Shown piece after piece: positions 1 through 25,171 of a DNA stretch of 64,000 nt. How positions within the stretch are numbered: the stretch's first letter is position 1; each line of letters starts with the position of its first letter. Under the pieces are notes generated by a model. That model saw only the letters and a list, made by a program, of their open reading frames with translations, had not been told where the DNA came from and made no database searches. Source of the DNA: Tillandsia leiboldiana (Eukaryota > Streptophyta > Magnoliopsida > Poales > Bromeliaceae); assembly GCA_029204045.2 (NCBI GenBank), contig CM055076.1, positions 12,872,069-12,936,068 on the forward strand, in the 5' to 3' direction. A program made the position numbers and the translations under genes.

Positions 1-560
1 TGCAATATGAGGCCTGATTTGGTTATGCTAACATCTTTCTTTATTTAAACTCAAATTCTAAGCTAATGAATCTACCGAAAGATGGAAGATTGTTTGCAAT
101 CTACACATTATGATGTTTGTTCGGCAACACAAAATAAAGATTTAAAAACTTTACTGATTTTGCAAAAAAAAAAAAAAAGCTTGCCAGCTAGTTAACAGTA
201 AGTCAGTAACATGTCAGAGAAGTCCATTCTCCAGCACATTCAATTGCATAAATTTTGAATTTCAAAAAAAAAAAGAAAAAATGAAAGTGCTCCCAAACAA
301 AGCCCAAATGTCTCATTTTCCATTTTTTTTTATTTTGTTTTATTTTATTTTATTTTTCATAGGGTGCAAAAGTTTCAACCAGCCCTTTCAATATAGTAGT
401 CAAAAGGGAAATTCTTATGTATCTATAGTATATAGCTTCTAGGAATAAATCTTGAACCAGAAATGAAAGAACCACTAAAAGTTTATGAGCATGACTTCTC
501 AATTATGTGAAAAGAATGTAGAATGACTTAAGAGATGATGATTATAGCAAGTGAGCAAAC
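1..560. other. Intron or 3' part of PSMD5-like gene, AT-rich
   Basis: I recognise no exon or transposon end here. It holds poly-A runs (165-178, 264-283) and a TTTTA/TTTTG-rich stretch at 322-357. It should be the intron, or the start of the 3' end, downstream of the exon at 561-675. Confidence 0.4.
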
Positions 561-15195
<14,635 letters not shown>

Positions 15196-15768
15196 CTATC
15201 CAACAGATATACTTAATTGCAGGACAGGAGAAATTTGTAAATGACTCAAAATAAAGTAAAATGAAAAAAAAAGAACTAACTGAAACAGAAGTAGTTGTGT
15301 TGGCAATCATGTGCTAATGGTACAACATAGAAAGAATATGAAATCAAACAACTGTTAGTTACCCTGCTTCTTACCATTCCCATTCTCTTCAATAACAACA
15401 TAAAATAGAAACACTTCCTATCTTTGTACTGATGGCATTTATTTTAATTTGGCTCACATAGAGTTTCTTCAAAATTAATCTTTTTTTTAAAATAGGTCAA
15501 GCATCATTAGTTTTACAGATATATTTGCCTGATGATGTCTATGTTGGAGCCATATAAATGCAGTTAGAGAATCAATATGTCCTTTGAATAATCTAATTTC
15601 CATGAATTTTAATAATTATTAGGACAATGTGATACCAAATGATTGAATGATGAACAAAAAGTCTTATCGCTCAATGCCTATAATCACCTCCTAAGCACCA
15701 TATCAATCTTACAGTGATTACAACGATGAGCGTCATCGCCTAACTTGACAATGGCATGTGTTAAATAA
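15196..15768. other. PSMD5 intron upstream of exon 15195
   Basis: Ordinary AT-rich intron with no recognisable element. The TRIM element starts at 15769. The next upstream exon is not in the window. Confidence 0.45.
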
Positions 15769-16049
15769 TGTGAAACAACCGTTGTTCTCCAAAAGCGTAA
15801 GTTGTCAGAGAAAGGCATTTTTAATATTTATACTCAACACTCCCTCTCACGTTTGAGCTCAAGACTTTTTGATAGACTCAAGACGTGAACTTAATTTAAA
15901 TGGGAGGAAATTAAATGAGACTGAGAGCCAGGCAGGACTTAAACTCAGAACATCCTACTCTGATACCATATTAATTTATGTGAAACAACCGTAGTTCTCC
16001 AAAAGCTTAAGTTGTCAGAGAACAGTGTTTTTAATAGGTATATTCAACA
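15769..16049 (-). mobile_element. TRIM retrotransposon, 71-bp LTRs
   Basis: Two 71-bp direct repeats (15769-15839 and 15979-16049) run, on the minus strand, from TGTTGA to TTTCACA. Between them are a primer-binding site, on the minus strand TGGTATCAGAGT just after the LTR at 15979 (plus coordinates about 15956-15968), and a purine tract GAGAGGGAG just before the second LTR (15840-15850). There is no ORF. The structure is a terminal-repeat retrotransposon in miniature. Beyond 16049 the internal sequence repeats again (16050-16131) and leads to a third, broken LTR interrupted by the MULE MITE, so the array is tandem. Confidence 0.75.
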
Positions 16050-16134
16050 CTCGCCCTCACGTCTGGGCTAGAGACTTTTTGATAAGCCCAATACATGAAC
16101 TTCAATTTACATAGGAGAACGATTGTTTTTAATA

Positions 16135-16245
16135 GGCTAAATTACAAAAAAAAACTCCCTGTAAAATCCTGCTTTTTCACTTTCCTCCCTGACTTTTAAA
16201 AACCTACACTTTGCTCCCTCCTAATTACGGAATTATGCACTTACC
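16135..16245. mobile_element. Left half of MULE-type MITE split by copia A
   Basis: Begins GGCTAAATTAC and carries TGCTTTTTCACTTTCC, like the left end of the element at 4135-4506. The matching right half is 63344-63606. Flanking TTTTTAATA (left) and TTTTAAATA (right) look like an imperfect 9-bp TSD. The element sits inside a TRIM LTR. Confidence 0.7.
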
Positions 16246-16443
16246 TGTTACGATATATTTAGTATTATCTTTATTGTTTCTATACTATATATTACTTACC
16301 ATCTATAGCGTAGGATTATATAGCATGTAATCCTAGTTATATTATTACTATGGTTGTCATTGTTACCATAGAAATACCTTCTCATGTACTATATAATTGA
16401 TGTTAATACAAACCATAGGATATGCTCTTTTGCCCATCTATCA
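16246..16443 (+). repeat. 5' LTR of copia A, first copy
   Basis: A 198-bp LTR from TGTTACGATATA to CCCATCTATCA. It is preceded by CTTACC (16240-16245), which recurs right after the 3' LTR (63344-63349), giving a 6-bp TSD. It differs from the 3' LTR at only two bases (G to A and C to A). Confidence 0.9.
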
Positions 16444-16455
16444 TGGTATCAGAGC
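16444..16455 (+). other. Primer-binding site of copia A
   Basis: TGGTATCAGAGC directly follows the 5' LTR. It is complementary to the 3' end of initiator tRNA-Met, the usual primer of plant copia elements. Confidence 0.9.
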
Positions 16456-16852
16456 GGGAACCCTAATATTGGGAATATCGATCCTTAGCCACCATCTACC
16501 ACGAGTCTCACCTTCTTCCATAGTTTTTTTTTCTTTCTTTGGATTTCTCTCTCCGTCACAACTGCTGCTACAGTGCCGCTGCTACAGTACCGGCGCTACA
16601 GTGCCAGCGCTACAGTAATTTCGGCCTCTCTTCATTATTCTGGTGTCGTTCAGATGCGTACTTGCTCCCTGGTGTAGTTTGGTTCTTCTCGGGTGCAATC
16701 AAGGTCAACTTTGATTCATTCAGCTTTTCCCATCGGGTTCTAATCTGACTTACTTGTCTTTATTCTGGATTTGTGACTACTTGGTATTATTTTCTACTCG
16801 TCGGATTTCCCTCGGTTACTCTCTCGTGGTGATATTTTCTTTTTGTGGTAAC

Positions 16853-17686
16853 ATGTCTTCTTTCTCAAATTTACCAGTGGTTAATATCAAAACTCTCATA
16901 CCACTTGAACTAACAGATTCCACATATCTTATGTGGAAACAAATATTTCTTAATGTTTTGAAGAGTTTTGGTGTTACTCCACATGTGGACGGAACTGGTA
17001 TTATACCGCCTCAGACTATTGACACTTCTGAAAAGAAAACAATTATGAACCCGGAATATCTAAATTGGAAAAAAGAAGACACCACTATACTCTCGTGGAT
17101 TAATGCCACCCTTTCGCTTAGCATATTACAGATGGTTGTTTCTAGCTCTCCTAAAACTGCGTATGATGCTTGGAAAATTATCGAAACATATTTTCTTGAT
17201 AAAACTGCTTCCACCGCTTTCTCTCTAAAGTCTGAATTACGAAGCATCAAGAAAGGTTCAATGAATATGACCGATTATATGCAAAAGATTAAATCTATTG
17301 GCGATGCCCTGCAAGCGATTGGTGAAACTGAGTCAGACCATAACTTGGTCATGACTGTTCTTCTCGGGTTACCAGAAGAATATAGAGGTTTCGTCAGTGC
17401 CCTTAATACACACCGAAACAAGCCCACTTTTGATCAACTTCGTCCACTTCTGATGCAAGAAGAAACAGAAGTACAACGTCACACTAGTTCAACAACATCA
17501 CCTGCCATTCCCACTATCGACAGCGAAGCTCTCTATGCAAATCGTGGACGCGAAAATCGTGGAGGCAGATATCGCGGTGGTCGAGGACATCGCGGTAGAC
17601 ACAACTCATATCATGGTCGTGGATCTCCTGGAATCTATCCACATTCTTCACCCAAAATCTTCCTCAACCTTATACTCCAAATCAAC
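16853..17686 (+). CDS. gag: copia A gag (first copy), N-terminal part
   Basis: Capsid-like Gag of a Ty1/copia element. The ATG at 16853 gives MSSFSNLPVVNIKTLIPLEL, then the UBN2/gag_pre region (YLMWKQIFLNVLKSFG, AYDAWKIIETYF, IGDALQAIGE, VLLGLPEEYRGF) and an RGG-rich basic linker (NRGGRYRGGRGHRGR). An ORF with the same frame opens earlier at 16754, but the ATG in ACATGTC fits the family start. A frameshift near 17630 is needed to enter the zinc-knuckle frame; it is shared by all copies. The gene is cut at 17686 by solo LTR1 and resumes at 21343. Confidence 0.85.
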
Positions 17687-17835
17687 TGTGAGGACCCGAA
17701 TTTCGCAATAGACTTACTGTTGGACAAACAGGGCTTCTTCAGTGTGACCAGCAGCTTCTGGAGGCCTATGTGGCGTGTCGGCGGTGTTGGTGCACCAATT
17801 GGACTTAAGTAATGGACTTCGGGTGTTAAATGGAT

Positions 17836-18485
17836 CACGTGGGTAATCGGATGACCCCGTCGAATGTTTAGAAGGGGTTTCGCGTGAAACGGATATCAAA
17901 ATTGGACTCAGCGCGAAAAACTGGATTAAAAACACCTTTCCGGAAGCTTTCGGCAAGTTTTGGATTTGGAATTTGGCAAAACGGACTGCGGATTTGGATT
18001 CAGCGCGCGAAAACGATCGAAACGCACTATTTACTTGAATTTTTCGAAGCCCGGATGACTTGGCACGATTTTCGAGGCAGCTGGGTACTGTTCCGGCAGG
18101 CCGGACATCGCCGGCGGCGGCGGGCAGCGGCGGAGCGCGGCAGAGCAGGCGCGGGCAGCGGCGGAGCAGGCGCGGGCGCGCGGGCAAGCGCGCGCGGTGC
18201 AGCGGAGGAGCGTGCCACGTGGCGTTTGCTGATTGGTTTGGCGTGGACACGTGGCATCGTGTGATGGGCTGGTGCACGGGCGCGGACCACGGAGCAGGGA
18301 GGCTGGTGCCTCGGGATGCGTGCGCGACACGGGGGCGCCGGCGGCGCTTGCGTGCACGTGGGCGCGGCGGCCGACGCGTTGAAGCACGGTTCCCGCGCGT
18401 GGGCGCGCCACGCGTCAGCCTCCGCGCGGGCCACGCGGCGCTTGGCGGTTGGTCGTCTTGGCTGTTGCCTGTTCGGGGCCACGTG
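17836..18485 (+). promoter_or_regulatory. G-box/ABRE cluster in U3 of LTR1
   Basis: CACGTG palindromes occur at 17836-17841, 18216-18221, 18248-18253, 18355-18360 and 18480-18485. Several are in the CCACGTGGC (ABRE-like) context. An ATTGG (inverted CCAAT box) lies at 18232-18236, 15 bp from the G-box edge at 18221. All are upstream of the TATA box at 18619. Sites for bZIP/bHLH factors are established for this motif; activity here is inference. Confidence 0.5.
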
Positions 18486-18618
18486 GCAGCCTGAGGTGAA
18501 TCCGGGCGTTGATGAGCGGCTGAGATCTGGGGGTTCGGGCGCACTGTTTGCGCCCAAACTGTTCCGGGCGCCCGATTGTGGGGACCCAATGGTCATTTCT
18601 TGAATTGTTTTGCTGGGC

Positions 18619-18629
18619 CTATAAATAGG
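18619..18629 (+). promoter_or_regulatory. TATA box of LTR1
   Basis: CTATAAATAGG lies about 930 bp from the LTR start. The equivalent box in LTR2 (52811-52820, minus strand) lies at the same distance from its start, which supports both the orientation and the U3/R boundary. Confidence 0.6.
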
Positions 18630-20119
18630 CCCAGAAGATCTTCGTTTTTGGGCTGATGGAGGCCTTTTCTCTCAGGGGTTTCTTCAGAGAAGTTCTTTCT
18701 CTCTCTCTCCTCCACCCTTTGATGAATTCCCAGAATTTTTGGAGGCCGCGGCATCGGCATTTTCTGCGACGCGACGCACTTCGACGCTTCTTCGGTTTTG
18801 GCTCCTATCGTCGCTTTTCGGTGCGCGAGGCACCCTGGATCACTCGGTTGGAATTTTTGGACGATTTTTGCGACAGCGTGTTCCTAAGAGGTAAGTCTTC
18901 GATTTCCGTGTTTATCACTTTGCCACATTTTGGGTTTTTGGCACGGTTCCCGAGGCACCTTTTTACCCTATTTTCTGTGGTGGCTTTTTGGACAGCACTG
19001 GCTTGTCGGATTTATTTCTTGGCCTACGAGTATCGGATTAAAGCGTATGAATACTCGATTTTCATCTACTCGACGCGAGGAATGCAACCGTGATTTTTTT
19101 AGAATTTTTGGAGGACTGCACAGAGGTGAGATTTATGCATCTTCTGGACTGTTTGCCGCAGAATTTTTGTTGTGAGGAATTTTGGCTCGCGGCGGTGTTT
19201 CATTTGTTCCTTGGCCTACAGGTGTCGGATCTGGACGTGCGAGTACTCGTTTCGATCGGCTCGTCGCGAGGATCGCGATGGTTATTTTTATGGAATTTTC
19301 TGAGGTCTTCTCGCAGGTGAAATTAAGCCTTTTTCTGGCTGGTTTTATGGACAGCAGTAATTTGAGGATTAGTGGATTAATTGTGCATCGTGTGGGTTAC
19401 TTTTGCAGCTTTGCGGTGTACCGAGGTTTCCCCGGAGTGTAGGTGCATTTGGATACATGCTTCGCTATCGAGGTGGGTGGTTGTTGCATACCTTAATTTC
19501 CGACATGCTCACTATGTGTATTAGAGAGAATCTCCATATTGGACATATTGAATGATCACCTAATGGACATGCATGCTTAAACTAAAATAATTGTGAGCCT
19601 ATCTTTTGGAAAGTGCTATTGTGGGAATCTGATAGTGGTTGAGACTTATACATGTTTACATGGAGATGATATTAGCACTTAACCTTGCATGTGGAATTTA
19701 CTATCATATTGGGATAATATGAAATGTCTTGTGGAAGGGTACCACTTGAGGATCTTTTGGACATGCATAGGTGGATGATTTATGTGAGGATAATTTGTGG
19801 ACTATAGACATGTGTGGTTGGATAATGATTTTAGCATGATGGTTATATCCATGCGGAGCTATTAATTGATACACATGTGGAACCACTATTTGTCATACTT
19901 TCTTTATCTCTCACAAGGACATATGCATGCTTGTATGGTCATCTAGATAGGCCACTATTTGTTGCTACACTATTATATTGGAACTTGACTTAGGAGAAAC
20001 CATGCTTGCTTCTTTCTCCTTATTCTTTAGTCAGGTGGTTCTTGTTGCTCGGGTTTGAGCAGGGGTACGGGATATTGTAGCCGGGACCTTGGGGTCGGGG
20101 ATAGGTGGTATTTGATTAT

Positions 20120-20660
20120 TGGGTTGTGGGGCATTGCGGCTACCCCGGATAGTAGGCGGTTGACCGGATACAGATTATTTTACCCGATTTTGGATTGTGG
20201 GTTATTTCGGTGACCGCGGATATTGGGCGGTTGACCGGGTGTCGGTTGTTGGGCTTGGTTGTTGACAGTGAGTATCGCGGCGACCGCGGATATTGGGCGA
20301 TTGACCGGATGGTTACTTATGCATCAGATTGGGGATCGGATTATCTTTAGTGAGGGGATTTTTCCCACTTTGATCAGAGTCGTGATCCAGTCCTGCTATA
20401 TTGAGATATCGAGTTTCCCTCTAGAGCGTTGGGGAGTTCCCCTCTAGAGCGTGGGGGTCAGACAGGGATTGAGTTGTTATCACACCGGCGCGGCTTTATA
20501 TGCCCGGTGATGCTTTCCTCGTGTGGGTCGCTCCCCTCGAGTTCCCCTCCGGAGTGTCGGGGTCAGGTAGAGTTCCCCTCTAGAGCGTTAGGGAGTTTCC
20601 CCTCTAGAGCGTTGGGGTTAGACAGTGATTGAGTTTTGCCATCACATCGGCGCAGCTTTA
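20120..20660. repeat. Tandem repeats inside LTR1
   Basis: Two blocks. At about 20120-20320, three imperfect 65-80 bp units each contain GGATA(T/G)T..GGCG(G/A)TTGACCGG. At about 20405-20660 a unit of about 180 bp, with CCCTCTAGAGCGTTGGGG in its start, is present twice. Neither encodes a protein I recognise. Confidence 0.55.
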
Positions 20661-21342
20661 GTTGCCCGATGATGAGGGCGACAGCAGGCAGTACCAGTTT
20701 TTACTGGTCGATAGATTGGGTTACCGGGACAGTTTGGTTACTGATGCATTTAGAGGCATAGTAGTGGTAGTTTCCTTTTCAGCAGTTTTGTTACTTACCA
20801 CTCTTCTTCTCCCTTTGCCTCTGGTAGACCTAGTGGGTGCGTCGGAGTTTGAGGCTTTACCCACTAGGGAAGGCTACTAGTTTACTAGTAGTTCTCACCC
20901 CCATTTTCCTTTCCTCTTTGTCTTCTCCTTTGTTTTGCAGTGTCTTCTGCGGGTGCTGCTGGGTTTTCAGCGGCGGGTCGAGGTGAGAGGACGGCTGTGT
21001 AGATAGATCCCGGGGCAGGATGAGCGAGTTAGCTGGACTATTGGTGTACCCTTTTTCCTCAGACGGTTGTACTTTACTTTTGGGTCTGGCTTTAGCCAGC
21101 TGTTTGTATTTTATTTGGTGAGTTGGGAGAGACAGATGTATTATTTTACAGATGTACTGTATTTTATTTCCAGCTTCAGTCTGAGATGTATTAGTTTATA
21201 GTTCAGCTCTGTTTTATGCTCTTTTTATTATCTCTTATATCTGAGCAGATACTAGCGCTTCGTGTACGCGGGAAATACCGTGTGCTCGGCGGATCTGTAG
21301 ACGGGCCCGGGTTCTGGTTTACACCCGGGGCGTGACATCAAC

Positions 21343-21557
21343 AATCTTATTTTTCGAAGTCTGGCACACAGTGTCAGATCTGTGGAAAGTACAACCATTC
21401 TGCTCTTCAATGCAGACAACGCTTCAATCACTCATTCGTGGCCAATGATGTCCCTCAAACTTTTGCTGCTATGAATCTCTATGAACCTGCTGAGGAAGTA
21501 TGGTATCCAGACACTGGAGCTTCCAATCACATGACCGCGAATTCCTGGTATTTTTTC
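21343..21557 (+). CDS. copia A zinc knuckle and protease start, first copy
   Basis: Continues gag after LTR1. The zinc knuckle CQICGKYNHSALQC (C-x2-C-x4-H-x4-C) is followed by the aspartic protease active site in VWYPDTGASNHMT. The copy is cut at 21557 by element B. An extra C at about 21544 (CCTGG, against CTGG in the third copy) breaks the frame and looks like a sequencing error. Confidence 0.85.
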
Positions 21558-22726
21558 TGTAGGTTTTTAAGGATCCACAAGGATCTAAATAGGTACTATC
21601 AAACAACTAGAGGGGGGGTGAATAGGTGTAATACTTATAAAACCAATCTCAGTGCAAAAATAAAAACCAATGCGGAAAATAAAAATAGCACACCGAGATA
21701 TACGTGGAAACTCCAATCCATGAGAAAAACCACGGGACCAACACGCAATAACAATCCACTAAGAAAAAAAAGAATAACAAGGTGATTACCGACTCCACGG
21801 ACTCAAACCCCTCCTTCAACTTCTTCGGACTTGCGCTCACCGATTGGATGTCCACGCAATAAACAATCCACTAAGAAAAGAAGAATAACAAGGTGATTAC
21901 CGTCTCCACGGATTCAACCCCTCCTTCAACTTCTTCGGACCTTGCGCTCCACCGATTGCACGTCCACTGCACACGTTCGAATCCACGAACGCCACTCGAA
22001 TCCACGAGCACACGTTTCGAATCCACGAAACGCCTTTAGCACACCGAATCCACGATGCCACGTCGAATCCACGACGCAAACTCAGCCGATAAGAATATTG
22101 GCTTCGATGGTGATCCTTTGCTTAGATTCTCATTGAGGAACCGTAGAAGAAATCTCTAAGCAAAGATTAGCTCAATTCGACAAAAGATATGTTCTTGAAA
22201 GAACCGTCGAATTGACCTAAATGAGTCGAACATCCCGATGCAAGGTTTGAAGAGTTACGACCTCATCTGGTTCAGGAGATTCTTGACGAGGTGGTGCACT
22301 CACTGTCGCTTCCCTGCATAGGCTTTTGTATCCCCAAATGTCTTCAAAGTGCTAATTGACTTGGCTAAAGTGATTCCATCAATTGCCCCCAAGCCATAAT
22401 CATATTTGGCACAAGAAATGTCCACTCCATGATCTTCCAGAATACGAGTAATCAAGATCGGATACGGTAGAAGGTCACGTTGCCTAGATCCTTCAATGAC
22501 ATGCACCATCTGCTGCCAAATGAGAAATGGAATGTTGGTGTTAATTCCATTTGCACTTTCCGGGTGACCGAGGAAAAAGAGAAGTAACAATCGATCCCAT
22601 CGAATCCTTTTGGTCCCCAGTGTGGGCAATAGGTTGTAGCATACAATTAAGGACAAAATATGATACTCTGGTTTTAGGTCCTTTGATTCAACATATGATC
22701 TGTTCGTGTGCGTCCCTGTCTTGCAA
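21558..22726 (-). mobile_element. Element B, 3' LTR part and ORF end, first copy
   Basis: Same as 45563-46737. 21558-22220 is the shared R-U5-like LTR sequence starting TGTAGGTTTTTAAGG, and 22221 onward is the C-terminal coding part of the transposon-protein ORF on the minus strand. It is the end of the left palindrome arm. Confidence 0.75.
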
Positions 22727-23795
22727 ATAGAGTCCACAACCATATCCCAATGGGTGTCATGTAGGAATTACCATCAGTATAATAAAGACCAGTAGTGTCA
22801 ACAGCTATCCAAGGTTTGCACCAATTACTGCTGGAGTAATGTCAAAACTTGACGTCTCTAACTGTTGTTTCAAAGACGAAGGCTCCGTGTCATGGTCTTT
22901 TTGAAGTATGTATACCTCGCATGTAGAATTCCCTGATGATCTCCACACAAAAAACCCATCTTAGGTTGAACTCTGCCAAGTGGCCGAATATTACTTCGTT
23001 CCAAAAAGCCTTGCAAAGTCTGGCACCTCACGACATAGCTCATTAAAATTCACGTGTCGCTCTCCAATGCATGTGCGGTTTGCAAATCTGGCACGGCGTT
23101 TTGCACTCACATGCTTTCGCTTTCATCAACATTTGATCTCCGTTGAGAGCGCTCGCGTATTACCGGTCCACCGGTACTTCTACGTGGAGAGAAGGACCCT
23201 TCTTTTTCCTTGAAGCCAAAGGTGCTTTCCCCTTTCCTTGAACTGATTCCTCTTGATATTCTGAGGAATGTTCAGATTCTGAGCTAGTTGAATCCTCATT
23301 GCGTGATCGTTTAGTAGCCTTTTTCTTTCCAGAACCGCGATCACGCCACTTCCGGTGCCAAAAATCACTAGTGCAAGAAGCCATGAAAACGCCATTTCCT
23401 ACAAAGAACACAATGCACTATGATTTGATCTTATAGGAAGGCTTAAAACATGTCTAAGAAACTTCTAAACATGTCACAATTGATGATTCATCATGTAAAA
23501 ATCATTTACATTAAAAGCCCTAATTCTCAATTTTTTTTTCTATGTCAAGAACATGTATAAAGGTTAGATTCAATCATATGAGCATGAAAAAATCTGAATC
23601 TAATCGCATAGAGATGTACCATTTATGTTCTAAACATGAGTTAAGGGAATTCAAGAGTTTATTTGAAGCAAAATCTACTCAAAAATTCCTAAAAAACATC
23701 AAACCTAAAAACTAGGGTTTTGAAGTTAAGAGAGCAAGATTAATGTAGAAACTTACAAATGAGAGCAACAATCTCTTGATCCTGATGAAACACCC
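22727..23795. pseudogene. Palindrome spacer: error-rich 5' part of the element B ORF
   Basis: 1069 bp present once in the palindrome and homologous to about 46733-47815. On the minus strand it encodes the N-terminal half of the transposon-protein ORF, but it is broken by several indels relative to the intact copy at 46222-47409. Examples are lost bases at about 22768 and 22806, an extra base at 22913 and a lost G at 23121. It ends at 23795, where the sequence turns back on itself. Confidence 0.75.
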
Positions 23796-24952
23796 TTGCA
23801 AGACAGGGAAGGAGACAGATCATATTTGAATCAAAGGACCTAAAACCAGAGTATCATATTTTGTCCGTATTGTATGGTACAACCTATTGCCCACACTGGG
23901 GACCAAAGGATTCGATGGGATCGATTGTTACTTCTCTTTTTCCTCGGTCACCGGAAAGTGCAAATGGAATTAACACCAACATTCCATTTCTCATTTGGCA
24001 GCAGATGGTGCATGTCATTGAAGGATCTAGGCAACGTGACCTTCTACCGTATCCGATCTTGATTACTCGTATTCTGGAAGATCATGGAGTGGACATTTCT
24101 TGTGCCAAATATGATTATGGCTTGGGGGCAATTGATGGAATCACTTTAGCCAAGTCAATTAGCACTTTGAAGACATTTGGGGATACAAAGCCTATGCAAG
24201 GGAAGCGACAGTGAGTGCACCACCTCGTCAAGAATCTCCTGAACCAGATGAGGTCGTAACTCTTCAAACCTTGCATCGGGATGTTCGACTCATTTAGGTC
24301 AATTCGACGGTTCTTTCAAGAACATATCTTTTGTCGAATTGAGCTAATCTTTGCTTAGAGATTTCTTCTACGGTTCCTCAATGAGAATCTAAGCAAAGGA
24401 TCACCATCGAAGCCAATATTCTTATCGGCTGAGTTTGCGTCGTGGATTCGACGTGGCATCGTGGATTCGGTGTGCTAAAGGCGTTTCGTGGATTCGAAAC
24501 GTGTGCTCGTGGATTCGAGTGGCGTTCGTGGATTCGAACGTGTGCAGTGGACGTGCAATCGGTGGAGCGCAAGGTCCGAAGAAGTTGAAGGAGGGGTTGA
24601 ATCCGTGGAGACGGTAATCACCTTGTTTCTTCTTTTCTTAGTGGATTGTTTATTGCGTGGACATCCAATCGGTGAGCGCAAGGTCCGAGAAGTTGAAGGA
24701 GGGGTTTGAGTCCGTGGAGTCGGTAATCACCTTGTTATTCTTTTTTTCTTAGTGGATTGTTATTGCGTGTTGGTCCCGTGGTTTTTCTCATGGATTGGAG
24801 TTTCCACGTATATCTCGGTGTGCTATTTTTATTTTCCGCATTGGTTTTTATTTTTGCACTGAGATTGGTTTTATAAGTATTACACCTATTCACCCCCCTC
24901 TAGTTGTTTGATAGTACCTATTTAGATCCTTGTGGATCCTTAAAAACCTACA
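23796..24952 (+). pseudogene. Inverted copy of element B ORF end and LTR part
   Basis: The coding part (about 23861-24297, plus strand) matches the C-terminal half of the ORF at 46222-47409. The LTR part follows to 24952, ending CCTACA. It is a duplicate caused by the fold-back. Confidence 0.75.
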
Positions 24953-25166
24953 GAAAAAATACCAGAATTCGCGGTCATGTGATTGGAAGCTCCAGTGTCT
25001 GGATACCATACTTCCTCAGCAGGTTCATAGAGATTCATAGCAGCAAAAGTTTGAGGGACATCATTGGCCACGAATGAGTGATTGAAGCGTTGTCTGCATT
25101 GAAGAGCAGAATGGTTGTACTTTCCACAGATCTGACACTGTGTGCCAGACTTCGAAAAATAAGATT
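24953..25166 (-). pseudogene. Inverted copy of copia A zinc knuckle/protease start
   Basis: Reverse-complement copy of 21343-21557, followed by the LTR1 TSD GTTGA at 25167-25171. Confidence 0.75.
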
Positions 25167-25171
25167 GTTGA

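Larger units (their letters stand above)
17687..21337 (+). mobile_element. Solo LTR1 (large LTR, probably Ty3/gypsy), first copy
   Basis: A 3651-bp sequence starting TGTGAGGACCCG and ending GGGGCGTGACA. It is flanked by the exact 5-bp TSD TCAAC (17682-17686 and 21338-21342). No gag or pol, PBS or PPT is inside, so it is a solo LTR left by LTR-LTR recombination. From the left it holds a GC-rich block (about 18090-18590) with G-boxes, a TATA box at 18619-18629, an apparent leader, then tandem repeats at 20120-20320 and 20405-20660. ORFs here are not family-like. The same family gives LTR2 (50321-53749) and, more distantly, LTR3 (57226-61385). Gypsy assignment rests on size and ends only. Confidence 0.8.

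Noticed and set aside
15769..16049. Cassandra-type TRIM
   Set aside because: The 71-bp LTRs are too short and I see no 5S rRNA-like internal promoter boxes.
16444..16455. tRNA gene fragment
   Set aside because: Only the 12-base tRNA-complementary primer-binding site is present; no cloverleaf.
17714..18603. Pro/Arg/Ala-rich ORFs in LTR1 (and copies at 27890-28835, 41930-42592, 52806-53600)
   Set aside because: They lie in the GC-rich U3 of solo LTRs, in overlapping frames on both strands, without domains. Their presence in each copy only reflects the duplication.
18656..19442. Chain of ORFs downstream of the LTR1 TATA box
   Set aside because: Frames change repeatedly and there is no recognisable domain. 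The region is the transcribed leader of an LTR, not a gene.
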